From: a virus
DNA: 23,597 bases
Strand: one strand, 5' to 3'
Virus record (IMG/VR): IMGVR_UViG_3300032782_000028
Span: 1 to 23,597 of that record
Below the pieces are notes generated by a model, which saw only the letters and a list, made by a program, of their open reading frames with translations, did not search any database and was not told the origin of the DNA. The position numbers and the translations under genes were made by a program. This document shows, piece after piece, positions 14,543 to 21,990 of the stretch (positions are counted from its first letter, which is position 1; each line of letters starts with the position of its first letter).

Positions 14543-15117
14543 CGGACATTCTGAACCGCTCGGATTACACTTCCCAGATTAAATTGGGGATCATTGCCAC
14601 AATCCGGGCCTACGAGAAGCAACGGTTCTGGTTCAACGAAACGGTAACGGCTCTGACATGCACGCCTAATAGCGAGCTACTGGCCGTTCCCGCCGACCAT
14701 CTCGAAACCGACCGGATGGAAATCGTCATCCAGTCGGCGGACGTGCCGATGATTAACGTCCCATTTTCGGAAGTCCGCTACATCAACATCAACGAATCTC
14801 TGGGCCTGCCGATGCGCTGGTGCCAGTACGGCGTCAACTTCCACTTGGCGAACGTGCCGGATTCGGCCTATACGATCCTCTGCTACTACATGCAGAAACT
14901 TCCGGAACTTTCCGCCGATGCCGATACCAACGATTGGCTGTCGTGCGCGGAAGACGTGGTGATGTACGGCGCAGCCAAGTTTGTGGCAAAGACTTACATG
15001 CGGGATTTGCAGGCCGGGGCGATTTTCTCGGCCATGCAGAAGTCCTATGCAGACGAACAGTTGTTCAAACTGCGCGACCAGAAATTCCAAGTGCGCCTCC
15101 GTCAGACGAGATTCTAA
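14509..15117 (+). CDS. Head-tail adaptor protein (gp4/SU10-type)
   Basis: Predicted 202-aa protein, likely the adaptor that docks below the portal ring. It is helical at both ends (LSIQQNVADILNRSDYTSQI and LFKLRDQKFQVRLRQTRF) with a beta-rich middle (DRMEIVIQSADVPMINVPFS). This resembles P22 gp4/SU10-type podovirus adaptors, whose usual length is about 160-250 aa. Its start at 14509 lies within the end of the glycosyltransferase gene, with GGAG 8 bases before. The tail stabilisation gene follows with no gap, the order expected for portal-tail components. Confidence 0.65.
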   Translation: MPTYLSIQQNVADILNRSDYTSQIKLGIIATIRAYEKQRFWFNETVTALTCTPNSELLAVPADHLETDRMEIVIQSADVPMINVPFSEVRYININESLGLPMRWCQYGVNFHLANVPDSAYTILCYYMQKLPELSADADTNDWLSCAEDVVMYGAAKFVAKTYMRDLQAGAIFSAMQKSYADEQLFKLRDQKFQVRLRQTRF

Positions 15118-16650
15118 ATGTTCATCCCTGTCGCCGAATGGTTGCCTGACCAACCGTCCTACAACAATCCGGGCGGCAACCGCGCATTCAACGTCATTCC
15201 CGGTCAGGCGTGGTATGAGCCTATGCCGTCGCTCGTTGTGAAGGCAACCGGCTCTACGGGCCGTATGCTCAACTTCATCAACGCCCGCGACAATGCCAAC
15301 AACAACTACACCTATTGCGGTGACGTGTCGGCGCTGTACGTACAAACGGGCGGCTCCCTGACTGCCGTAACCAAGGTTTCGGCTACTTACGCGGTCGCCA
15401 ATAGCGATAGCTGGGAATTCGTACAGTGGGGGCAGACAGTCCTAGCTACAAACGGCACGGACCCTATCCAGCAAATCTCCCTCGGCGCTGCCAACTTCGT
15501 GGATTTGGCCGGGTCGCCGCCCAAGGCGCGACACTTGGCCGTGATTCAGAACTTTGTCGTGACGGGGAACATCTCGGATTCGGCGACGAACGTACAGCGC
15601 GTGCGGTGGTCTGCGCTCAACAATGCCGGATCGTGGACGCCTGACCCTGCCACGCTGGCAGACTTTCAGGACTTGCCGGGAGACGGCGGCTGGATTCAGA
15701 AAATCGTGGGCGGTGAGCAAGGCGGCTACATTTTCCAAGAGCGCGCCATCTACCAAATGAACTTTGTTGGCTCTCCGCTGATTTTCCAGTTCAACAAAAT
15801 CCAGTACAACATCGGCGCTTATGCCCCGCAAGGCGTCGTCAACTACGAAAATCTGGTGTATTTCCTGTCGGCGGATGGCTTCTACAAATTCGATGGCACG
15901 AATATCACGCCTATCGGGCGAAGCAAGGTCGATAACACGTTCTTCACGGATTTGGATACCACGCACACGAACAATATCCGCGCGGCGGTGTGGCCGAAGC
16001 ACAAGATCGTGTGCTGGGCTTATCCGGGTGTCGGGAACAATAGCGGCAAGCCGAACCACATCCTGATTTATTCGTGGGCCTACGATCGGTGGAGTCGCAT
16101 CGATATCCCGACTACGCTGGATAACGGCGCGGTGGAATGCCTTGGCCTGTCTGCCGTGCCGGGAGTGACGCTGGAACAGTTGGATGCGTATTGCGGAAGC
16201 AATATCGATTCGCTGGTTATCTCGCTGGATGACCGCTCTTGGACGGGCGGTGAATTGGTATTCACGGCATTCGTAAAAGGTTCCCTGTATTATTTCAATG
16301 GCAATTCCATGTCTGCGGACGTGGAAACCACGGAAATGAACCCGATGCAGAACCTTTACCAAGTCCAGTTGAACCAAGGAAACGACAACGTTAAGTACCT
16401 ATGTCAGCTTAACGAAGTGTACCCAATTCTGGATGGCCCAAGTGCCGATGCTCAGACGGTGCAAATCGCCAGTCGCAGGCAAATCACGGACGCCGTGAGT
16501 TACGGGCCGTCCATTGCAACCAATTCCGCTGGCTTCTGTCAGTCGCGGATCACGAACCGGTTTTTCCGCTTCCGTGTCAAAACGGACGGAAGCAATTACA
16601 ACTTTTTACAAGGCGTGGATATCAATTTTGTCCCTGCCGGTCTTCGATAG
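15118..16650 (+). CDS. Tail stabilisation protein (P22 gp10-like)
   Basis: Predicted 510-aa beta-rich tail hub protein. Repeated short segments with Trp/Gly and Asp (PGQAWYEPMPSL, DSWEFVQWGQTVLATNG, WSALNNAGSWTPDP) look like blades of a beta-propeller, as in P22 gp10. NYENLVYFLSADGFYKFDG near residues 243-261 is typical of this phage stabilisation family. It would bind below the adaptor and close the channel. It begins one base after the adaptor stop. Length is close to that of P22 gp10 (about 470 aa). The family call rests on pattern and gene order. Confidence 0.7.
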   Translation: MFIPVAEWLPDQPSYNNPGGNRAFNVIPGQAWYEPMPSLVVKATGSTGRMLNFINARDNANNNYTYCGDVSALYVQTGGSLTAVTKVSATYAVANSDSWEFVQWGQTVLATNGTDPIQQISLGAANFVDLAGSPPKARHLAVIQNFVVTGNISDSATNVQRVRWSALNNAGSWTPDPATLADFQDLPGDGGWIQKIVGGEQGGYIFQERAIYQMNFVGSPLIFQFNKIQYNIGAYAPQGVVNYENLVYFLSADGFYKFDGTNITPIGRSKVDNTFFTDLDTTHTNNIRAAVWPKHKIVCWAYPGVGNNSGKPNHILIYSWAYDRWSRIDIPTTLDNGAVECLGLSAVPGVTLEQLDAYCGSNIDSLVISLDDRSWTGGELVFTAFVKGSLYYFNGNSMSADVETTEMNPMQNLYQVQLNQGNDNVKYLCQLNEVYPILDGPSADAQTVQIASRRQITDAVSYGPSIATNSAGFCQSRITNRFFRFRVKTDGSNYNFLQGVDINFVPAGLR

Positions 16651-16659
16651 GGTGATGAA

Positions 16660-17739
16660 ATGGCACTGCGCGATTGGTCCACCACTCCCGGTAGCAACGC
16701 AAACGTCGGCTCTATCAATTGGGCGGAAGGGCAAGCCCCTTCCACCGTCAACGATAGCGCCCGGCAAATGATGGCAGACGTGGCGGATTGGACGACAAAC
16801 GGTCCTGAGTGGTATCCGCGCGATTCCGCGACCTACGCGAGCGGAACTACCTTTACCGTGCCGGGCAACCAGACGGCGGCCTATACGGCAGGCCGCCGCG
16901 TATGGGCGGCGGTGACTGCCGGGAACGTCTATGGTTCCGTGGTGTCCGCAACCTACGGCACGAATACGACCGTCACTGTTGTCTGCGATTCAGGTTCTCT
17001 GGATTCGGGCCTGTCGTCTCTGCGCATCGGGCCGCAAGCCACGAATACCTCTTTCCCGACCAACACCAACCAAGGGTTTAACGTCCTGACGTGCGGCTCT
17101 CTATCCGTCAGCGCGGGTGCTACTGTAGCAACTCTGGCGGCGACGACTGCCGCCATCGGCGTGGCAAACGTGGGTTCCATGTCTATCAGCGCGGCTCTGG
17201 TGGTCACGGGGCTGGGTACGCTGGCCGGTGGTCTGCACGTAGACGGCGCGCTCTCTCTGAGTGCTGGCGTGGCAACACCTCTCATCATCAACAGTAACCA
17301 AGCTGCTGCCGGGATCAAATTCAGTTCCAGCACCGGAACCAAACTTGCCCGCGTGAATGGCGCGAACTTCGAATTCGTAGCGAGTGCTGGCTCTACCGTT
17401 CTTCTATCTCTGGATGATTCCGGGAACCTAACGGCGACTGCCAACATCACGGCTTACTCGGATGAGAATCTGAAAGAGGATTGGAGAAGCCTGCCGGATG
17501 ACTTCGTGGAGCAACTTGCCGCGATCCGGCGCAGCGGTACGTACTCCCGCATCGATACCGGTGCGCGAGCGGTAGGCGTCGGCGCGCAATCGCTTATGAA
17601 TATCCTTCCGGAAGCTGTCCTGAATGGCGGCGCGCACCTGTCGGTTGCCTACGGACAAGCCGCCCTTGTGGCATGCGTGGCGCTCTGCCGCCGCGTGCTG
17701 GCACTGGAAGCCAGAATTGCTGAATTGGAGAATAAATAA
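16660..17739 (+). CDS. Tail fibre with C-terminal S74 chaperone domain
   Basis: Predicted 359-aa receptor-binding or tail-associated fibre. The N-terminus (MALRDWSTTPGSNANVGSIN) is of the kind that docks to the tail. Residues about 55-260 are Ser/Thr/Ala/Gly-rich beta repeats. The C-terminal ~95 residues match the peptidase S74 intramolecular chaperone: YSDENLKEDW with Ser267 and Lys272 forming the expected Ser-Lys dyad, then VGVGAQSLMNILPEAV, VAYGQAALVACVALCRRVLA and a closing coiled coil. By family knowledge this part trimerises the fibre, folds it and cuts itself off before the Ser. Cleavage would leave about 266 residues. It follows the tail hub by 9 bases. Confidence 0.85.
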   Translation: MALRDWSTTPGSNANVGSINWAEGQAPSTVNDSARQMMADVADWTTNGPEWYPRDSATYASGTTFTVPGNQTAAYTAGRRVWAAVTAGNVYGSVVSATYGTNTTVTVVCDSGSLDSGLSSLRIGPQATNTSFPTNTNQGFNVLTCGSLSVSAGATVATLAATTAAIGVANVGSMSISAALVVTGLGTLAGGLHVDGALSLSAGVATPLIINSNQAAAGIKFSSSTGTKLARVNGANFEFVASAGSTVLLSLDDSGNLTATANITAYSDENLKEDWRSLPDDFVEQLAAIRRSGTYSRIDTGARAVGVGAQSLMNILPEAVLNGGAHLSVAYGQAALVACVALCRRVLALEARIAELENK

Positions 17740-18197
17740 TGGCTCTCCCGGCAAGCGGTGCTATTTCCATGTCGCAGGTAGCGACGGAAATCGGCGTCTC
17801 CCAAACTGGCTTGTCCATGAATCATGCGTGGATTCGTGCGCTGGCTAATGAATTTTCAGGTGCAGTGGATATGAACTCCCTGCACGGCCAAGTCGGAACG
17901 CTTACCGGGAATTATGCCATTACGGGTGGCCCAAGCGGGTTAATTACCGTGAATGCCGGATTTATCCACGGAACGCTGGGGAGCGTCGGGCAAAACCAAT
18001 TCGGGTTTATGACACTTTCCTTTAACGGCAACGGGATTAGTTATACGGGGAATATAAAAGTCACGAATAACACGTCTGCGACAAGCGGCGTATTGAGTTG
18101 GGTCAACTCAACCACATGGCAAGCAACGGTAAGCACATTCGTCATGCAAGCCAGAATCGGCGATACCGATAACTTTACCTTCACTTTCAGCAACTAA
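17739..18197 (+). CDS. Small tail-associated protein (152 aa)
   Basis: Predicted 152-aa protein. The N-terminus MALPASGAISMSQVATEIGV and the SGAVDMNSLHG segment match a recurrent pattern of phage tail proteins that begin MALPxSGxIS. The C-terminal half is a run of beta strands (GFMTLSFNGNGISYTGNIKV). The start overlaps the previous TAA as TAATG, so it is coupled to the S74 fibre. It may be a fibre accessory or a virion attachment module. No enzymatic motif is seen. Confidence 0.6.
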   Translation: MALPASGAISMSQVATEIGVSQTGLSMNHAWIRALANEFSGAVDMNSLHGQVGTLTGNYAITGGPSGLITVNAGFIHGTLGSVGQNQFGFMTLSFNGNGISYTGNIKVTNNTSATSGVLSWVNSTTWQATVSTFVMQARIGDTDNFTFTFSN

Positions 18198-18200
18198 AAA

Positions 18201-18626
18201 ATGTACTATAACATCAGAGGAATTCCGGCTGATATGATCCCGGACCTTTGGCGCTTTGCAGAGCCATATATAAAACGAGCCTTGGATCATACATTCGGGG
18301 AACTTTCGGTGGATGACCTCCGCGCATTATGCCTAAGCCGTGACGGGCAATTGTGGATGATGCAGAAGGAAGACCGTATTATTGGCGCTGGCATCACCAT
18401 GATCGTCGTCTACCCGCAAATGAAGGTTTGCCGCGTGGTGACGATGGCGGGTTCGGAGTTTGATGAGTGGAAGAACATGGTTTATGCCCATATTGAGTTA
18501 TGGGCGGAAGCGCAAGGTTGTGATGGCATGGAAGCCTATGTAAGAAAGGGCTTCGTGCCGAAGCTGCTGGAAATTGGATTCAAGCATCGGTATTCAGTGG
18601 TTCATAAGTCTTTCAAGGACGGCTAA
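18201..18626 (+). CDS. GNAT-like N-acetyltransferase (putative)
   Basis: Predicted 141-aa protein with the size and pattern of a GNAT acetyltransferase. A beta strand and turn DGQLWMMQKEDRIIGAGITM is followed by VYPQMKVCRVVTMAG. A helix (WKNMVYAHIELWAEAQGCDG) and a late segment RKGFVPKLLEIGFK recall the acetyl-CoA-binding and C-terminal motifs. The classical Q/RxxGxG/A P-loop is not clear, so activity is uncertain. Proteins of this type occur beside tail genes in many podoviruses and may serve as virion or internal proteins instead of metabolic enzymes. It is followed immediately by the next small tail gene. Confidence 0.55.
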   Translation: MYYNIRGIPADMIPDLWRFAEPYIKRALDHTFGELSVDDLRALCLSRDGQLWMMQKEDRIIGAGITMIVVYPQMKVCRVVTMAGSEFDEWKNMVYAHIELWAEAQGCDGMEAYVRKGFVPKLLEIGFKHRYSVVHKSFKDG

Positions 18627-18627
18627 A

Positions 18628-18960
18628 ATGGCTATCTCTGCGAATGCGGGTTCTCTAACCCCGACATTCCAGCAAGACGAAGTACGGCATCGCCGACGCA
18701 TTGCGGCGTGGGCGAACGCTGTCAACGCGGGCCATATCCAGAATACGGGTGTAACGACGCTGGGGACTTCCACGGCGACGACGGTGGTAACGGATTCTCG
18801 TGTTGGGAATACGAGTTTCATCGGGCTTATGCCTGTCACTGCTGACGCATCAGCAGCGGGGGCATACGTCTCATCCCAATCCAAGGGAGCGTTCACGATC
18901 ACGCATCCGAATAATTCCCAGAATGACCGGACATTCCGGTACTGCATTCTGGGGCAGTAA
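18628..18960 (+). CDS. Small tail protein with THxNNxQxDRTFRY motif
   Basis: Predicted 110-aa protein. A basic helical N-terminal part (FQQDEVRHRRRIAAWANAVN) is followed by beta strands and a closing motif FTITHPNNSQNDRTFRYCIL. That ending is a recurring pattern of small podovirus virion proteins near tail genes, without known function. ATG at 18628 follows the previous stop by 1 base. An in-frame extension to 18574 lies within the GNAT-like gene and is not preferred. Confidence 0.6.
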   Translation: MAISANAGSLTPTFQQDEVRHRRRIAAWANAVNAGHIQNTGVTTLGTSTATTVVTDSRVGNTSFIGLMPVTADASAAGAYVSSQSKGAFTITHPNNSQNDRTFRYCILGQ

Positions 18961-18971
18961 GGAGAAAGGCC

Positions 18972-20099
18972 ATGAGTGGCGGCGGCGGCGGCGGTAACAC
19001 TAATACCATCCAGCAAGCGGACCCTTGGTCGGGTATCCAGCCGTCCCTTTCCGCTCTGTATGGCAACCTGACGGGCGCATATAACGCTGGTCAGCTAAAC
19101 CCGTACCAGAATACCGGGCAGGTCGCTCCGTGGTCGCCCGCGATGAATGCGGGCTATGCCACGGCGATGGGCGGCGCAAATCAGGCAAGCGCGCTGACTT
19201 CACAATTGGCCGGGGGCAACTTCTCCAACAACGTCGGCGGTCAAGTCCTGTCCGGGATTGCGCAAGGCAATACGGCTGGCGATCAGTCGCTGGGGCAAAT
19301 GCTGAATGGCAATATCTCCCAGCTTGCCGGGGGCAACTTCACCAGCAACCCCGCTGCCAGTACGCTGGCGCAGACGGCGAACGGCAACTTCCTGAATGCC
19401 AATAACCCGCAAGTCCAAGGGCTGTTGGCGGCGGAAGCGCAACCGGTTACGCAGCAGTTCACGAATAGCGTGATGCCCGGCATCATGTCGGCCTTCGCAA
19501 GCGGTGGTCGGCTGGGTAGTGACGCCAATATGAACGCGCTGCAAATGGCGTCCAACTCTCTGGGGACCACGCTCAACAATCTGGCCCAATCCACGATTGG
19601 CCAGAACTACATGAACGAGCGGAACAACCAGCTTTCGGCTGCAAACCAGTTGCTTGGCACGCAGACGAGCGCCGGGAATCTGCTGAATACCGCTGCCACG
19701 GGATTGAACTACGGCCAGCAACAGGCCGGTAACTCGCTGGCGAACCTGCAAGGCTCCGCGCTCAGTAGCCTGCCTACCATGTCGTCGGCCCCGATGACGG
19801 CGGCAAGTACGCAACAGGATTACTTGCAAAACATCTTGAATTCGCAGATCGCGCAGCAGAATTACGTGAACCAAATGCCGCTCATGGGACTGGAAAACCT
19901 GTCGGGCCTGCTGCAAAACGGTATGACGCTGACGGGTTCCACGTCGAGCGGAACCAGCAACATCAACTCTAACCCGTTCGGTTCGGCTATCGGCGGCGCT
20001 GCACTCGGCGCGGGGATCGGCTCCATCATTCCGGGTGTGGGTACAGCAATCGGCGCTGGGCTCGGTGGGCTCGGCGGTCTGTTGTCGGGCATTTTCTAA
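18972..20099 (+). CDS. Putative DNA-ejection protein (375 aa)
   Basis: Predicted 375-aa Gln/Asn/Ala/Gly-rich protein. It starts with a Gly run and contains related segments (QLAGGNFSNNVGG, QLAGGNFTSNPAA, TANGNFLNANNPQ). A helical core follows (LLAAEAQPVTQQFTNSVMPG, then FASGGRLGSDANMNALQMAS) that recurs in podovirus tail/ejection proteins. The last ~40 residues are a Gly/Ala/Ile zipper (GGAALGAGIGSIIPGVGTAI, then glycine-rich to the end) able to insert into a membrane. This fits an ejection protein that leaves the virion and helps build the channel across the cell envelope. A strong AAGGAG site precedes the start. The next two genes share the Q/N-rich character. Confidence 0.65.
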   Translation: MSGGGGGGNTNTIQQADPWSGIQPSLSALYGNLTGAYNAGQLNPYQNTGQVAPWSPAMNAGYATAMGGANQASALTSQLAGGNFSNNVGGQVLSGIAQGNTAGDQSLGQMLNGNISQLAGGNFTSNPAASTLAQTANGNFLNANNPQVQGLLAAEAQPVTQQFTNSVMPGIMSAFASGGRLGSDANMNALQMASNSLGTTLNNLAQSTIGQNYMNERNNQLSAANQLLGTQTSAGNLLNTAATGLNYGQQQAGNSLANLQGSALSSLPTMSSAPMTAASTQQDYLQNILNSQIAQQNYVNQMPLMGLENLSGLLQNGMTLTGSTSSGTSNINSNPFGSAIGGAALGAGIGSIIPGVGTAIGAGLGGLGGLLSGIF

Positions 20100-20108
20100 G
20101 GTGATGCT

Positions 20109-20573
20109 ATGGACTTCTCTTCTCTGGCATCACTCTTTAACAACGGCGGATCGTCGTCTCCGTTTCTAAGTAATCTCATGCAGCTTTTCCAGCAACCGGG
20201 CGCTACGTCCGGGCTTATGTCTGGGAATATGGGTTCGTCCCTCGGAAATGCGCCCGCTGGGCTGTTTAGCGGTACTAACCCGACTGCGGCGATGACAAGT
20301 TATGGGCCGATGGGCGGCGGTATCTCCGGACAGGCGAATGGCCAGCAATTGCCGACGTTCTCTCTTAGCGGGCAGGCTCCGGGCTGGATGCCTAACCAAT
20401 CGCAAGGTATGCCTGCCGGACTCATGCAGGCATTCCAAGGAATTCAAGGACAGAACCAACAGAATCAGCAGCAGATTCAAAACTCGCTGAATATGCAGCA
20501 GCAGCAAGCCCTACAATATCAGCAGCAATTGCGGCAACGGATGGCTATGCTGGGGAACCGAAATGGATATTGA
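20109..20573 (+). CDS. Gln/Asn-rich virion protein (154 aa)
   Basis: Predicted 154-aa low-complexity protein, rich in Gly, Ser, Pro and Gln. A Gly/Pro-rich first half (SGNMGSSLGNAPAGLFSGTN) leads into a Gln-rich helix near the C-terminus (QNQQNQQQIQNSLNMQQQQA). It probably forms a coiled coil or disordered tether. It lies between two ejection-type proteins, with an 11-base overlap into the next gene, and is likely an ejected or internal virion protein. No known family is recognised. Confidence 0.55.
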   Translation: MDFSSLASLFNNGGSSSPFLSNLMQLFQQPGATSGLMSGNMGSSLGNAPAGLFSGTNPTAAMTSYGPMGGGISGQANGQQLPTFSLSGQAPGWMPNQSQGMPAGLMQAFQGIQGQNQQNQQQIQNSLNMQQQQALQYQQQLRQRMAMLGNRNGY

Positions 20574-21990
20574 TTTTGCATCTCTCTTGTCGAACCCGCT
20601 ATTCACGGTGGGCGCGGGTCTTCTCGGAGACAAGGGGAATAATGTCGCCCAAAATATCGCGGCTGGATTGCAAAACGCCCAGACGGCTCAAACCAATCCG
20701 ATCCAGAAGCAAATTCTCTCCATGCAAGCCGAACGGCTTCGCAATGCGATGAATTTCAATCCGGCCGATTATTTGCAGACAACTCCGAATCCGGAAGGAA
20801 CGAACGCATCCCTCCAAGCCGCGCAAAACCAACTCCCGGCGCAAATGCCTGCCGGTATCGGTGGTCCTATCGGCGGTCAAACTGCACTGCCCGGCGCAAA
20901 CCCGAACCAGATCGCGCTAAATCCGGCTCCCGGCATCCAGACTAACCAATTGGATTTGCCTGCCATGATTTCGGCGGGCATCCATGCTGGTCTGCCTGCC
21001 GGTGAATTGCAACAAATCTGGCAGACGATGGACCCGATGACGGCGGCGCGCTATCAGATCATGATCGCGGCCAACAAGCCGGAAGTGGTTGCCCCGCAAG
21101 CCAAACTTATGACGTATGCCGATACCCTGAATGGTGGGGGCGGCGGCGCGTCCAATGACAATCCGACTCCGGAAAGCGATCTTGGTCAGCTTATGGCGCT
21201 GAATAATGCGCGCGATGCTGCTATCAAATCCGGCAATACCACGCTGGCGAATCAGTTGCAGACTGCTATCGACAAGCGCACTGGCGCATTCGAGCAAGGT
21301 CTGACGACGGATATTCAACCGGTGGTAGATGCTATCGGGCATTACAACCAAGCGCCTCTTACCGGGAATGCAATGCGCGATCCGCGCGCCCAGAAAATCA
21401 TGGCGCAGGTTGCCAAGCAATATCCGCAATACAACGCCCAGAACTACGCGGCTTCGCAAGCGGCTTCGGAATCGTTTGCCGGTGGTCCGCTGGGGGATCG
21501 TTCGCGCGTGCTTAACGTGGCAATCAACCATTTGGATACGCTGAAAGACGTAGCGGCGGCGCTGGGTAACAAGGATATGAAAGCCTACAACGCGGCGCGT
21601 CAGGAAATCCTCACGCAAGGCGGTAGCAATATCCCGACCAACTTTGACACGGTGCATCAGATCGTGGCGAACGAAGTCATCAAAGCCGTCAGCAATTCGG
21701 GAACCGGTACGCAATCGGAACGCGATGAATTGAAGGACAACATCTCGAAAGCCAGTTCGTTTCAACAGTTGGCCGGGTCTATCGATCAGGCTCAAAAGCT
21801 GTTGGGCGGGCAACTTAACGGCTTGGCGACGCAGTACAAGGGCGCAACGATGGGCCGCACGGACTTTGCGGATCGTTACCTGACGCCCCGCACTCAGCAA
21901 GTGCTGGGTACGGGTACGTCCGCTGCCGCTCCCAAGATTGACCCGCAAGCGGCTCTTGCGGAATTGCGTCGTCGTGGAGCGATCAAGTAA
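20563..21990 (+). CDS. Putative internal/ejection virion protein (475 aa)
   Basis: Predicted 475-aa protein, mostly helical. The start overlaps the previous gene by 11 bases. It begins MDIDFASLLSNPLFTVGAGL, a segment like those in podovirus internal proteins. Pro/Asn-rich spacers run to about residue 140, and a helical domain with ERDELKDNISKASSFQQLAG follows near residues 385-405. The C-terminus is PKIDPQAALAELRRRGAIK. It lacks a signal peptide or enzymatic motif. Gene position between the glycine-zipper protein and the muralytic protein fits the second of three ejection proteins. Confidence 0.6.
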   Translation: MDIDFASLLSNPLFTVGAGLLGDKGNNVAQNIAAGLQNAQTAQTNPIQKQILSMQAERLRNAMNFNPADYLQTTPNPEGTNASLQAAQNQLPAQMPAGIGGPIGGQTALPGANPNQIALNPAPGIQTNQLDLPAMISAGIHAGLPAGELQQIWQTMDPMTAARYQIMIAANKPEVVAPQAKLMTYADTLNGGGGGASNDNPTPESDLGQLMALNNARDAAIKSGNTTLANQLQTAIDKRTGAFEQGLTTDIQPVVDAIGHYNQAPLTGNAMRDPRAQKIMAQVAKQYPQYNAQNYAASQAASESFAGGPLGDRSRVLNVAINHLDTLKDVAAALGNKDMKAYNAARQEILTQGGSNIPTNFDTVHQIVANEVIKAVSNSGTGTQSERDELKDNISKASSFQQLAGSIDQAQKLLGGQLNGLATQYKGATMGRTDFADRYLTPRTQQVLGTGTSAAAPKIDPQAALAELRRRGAIK

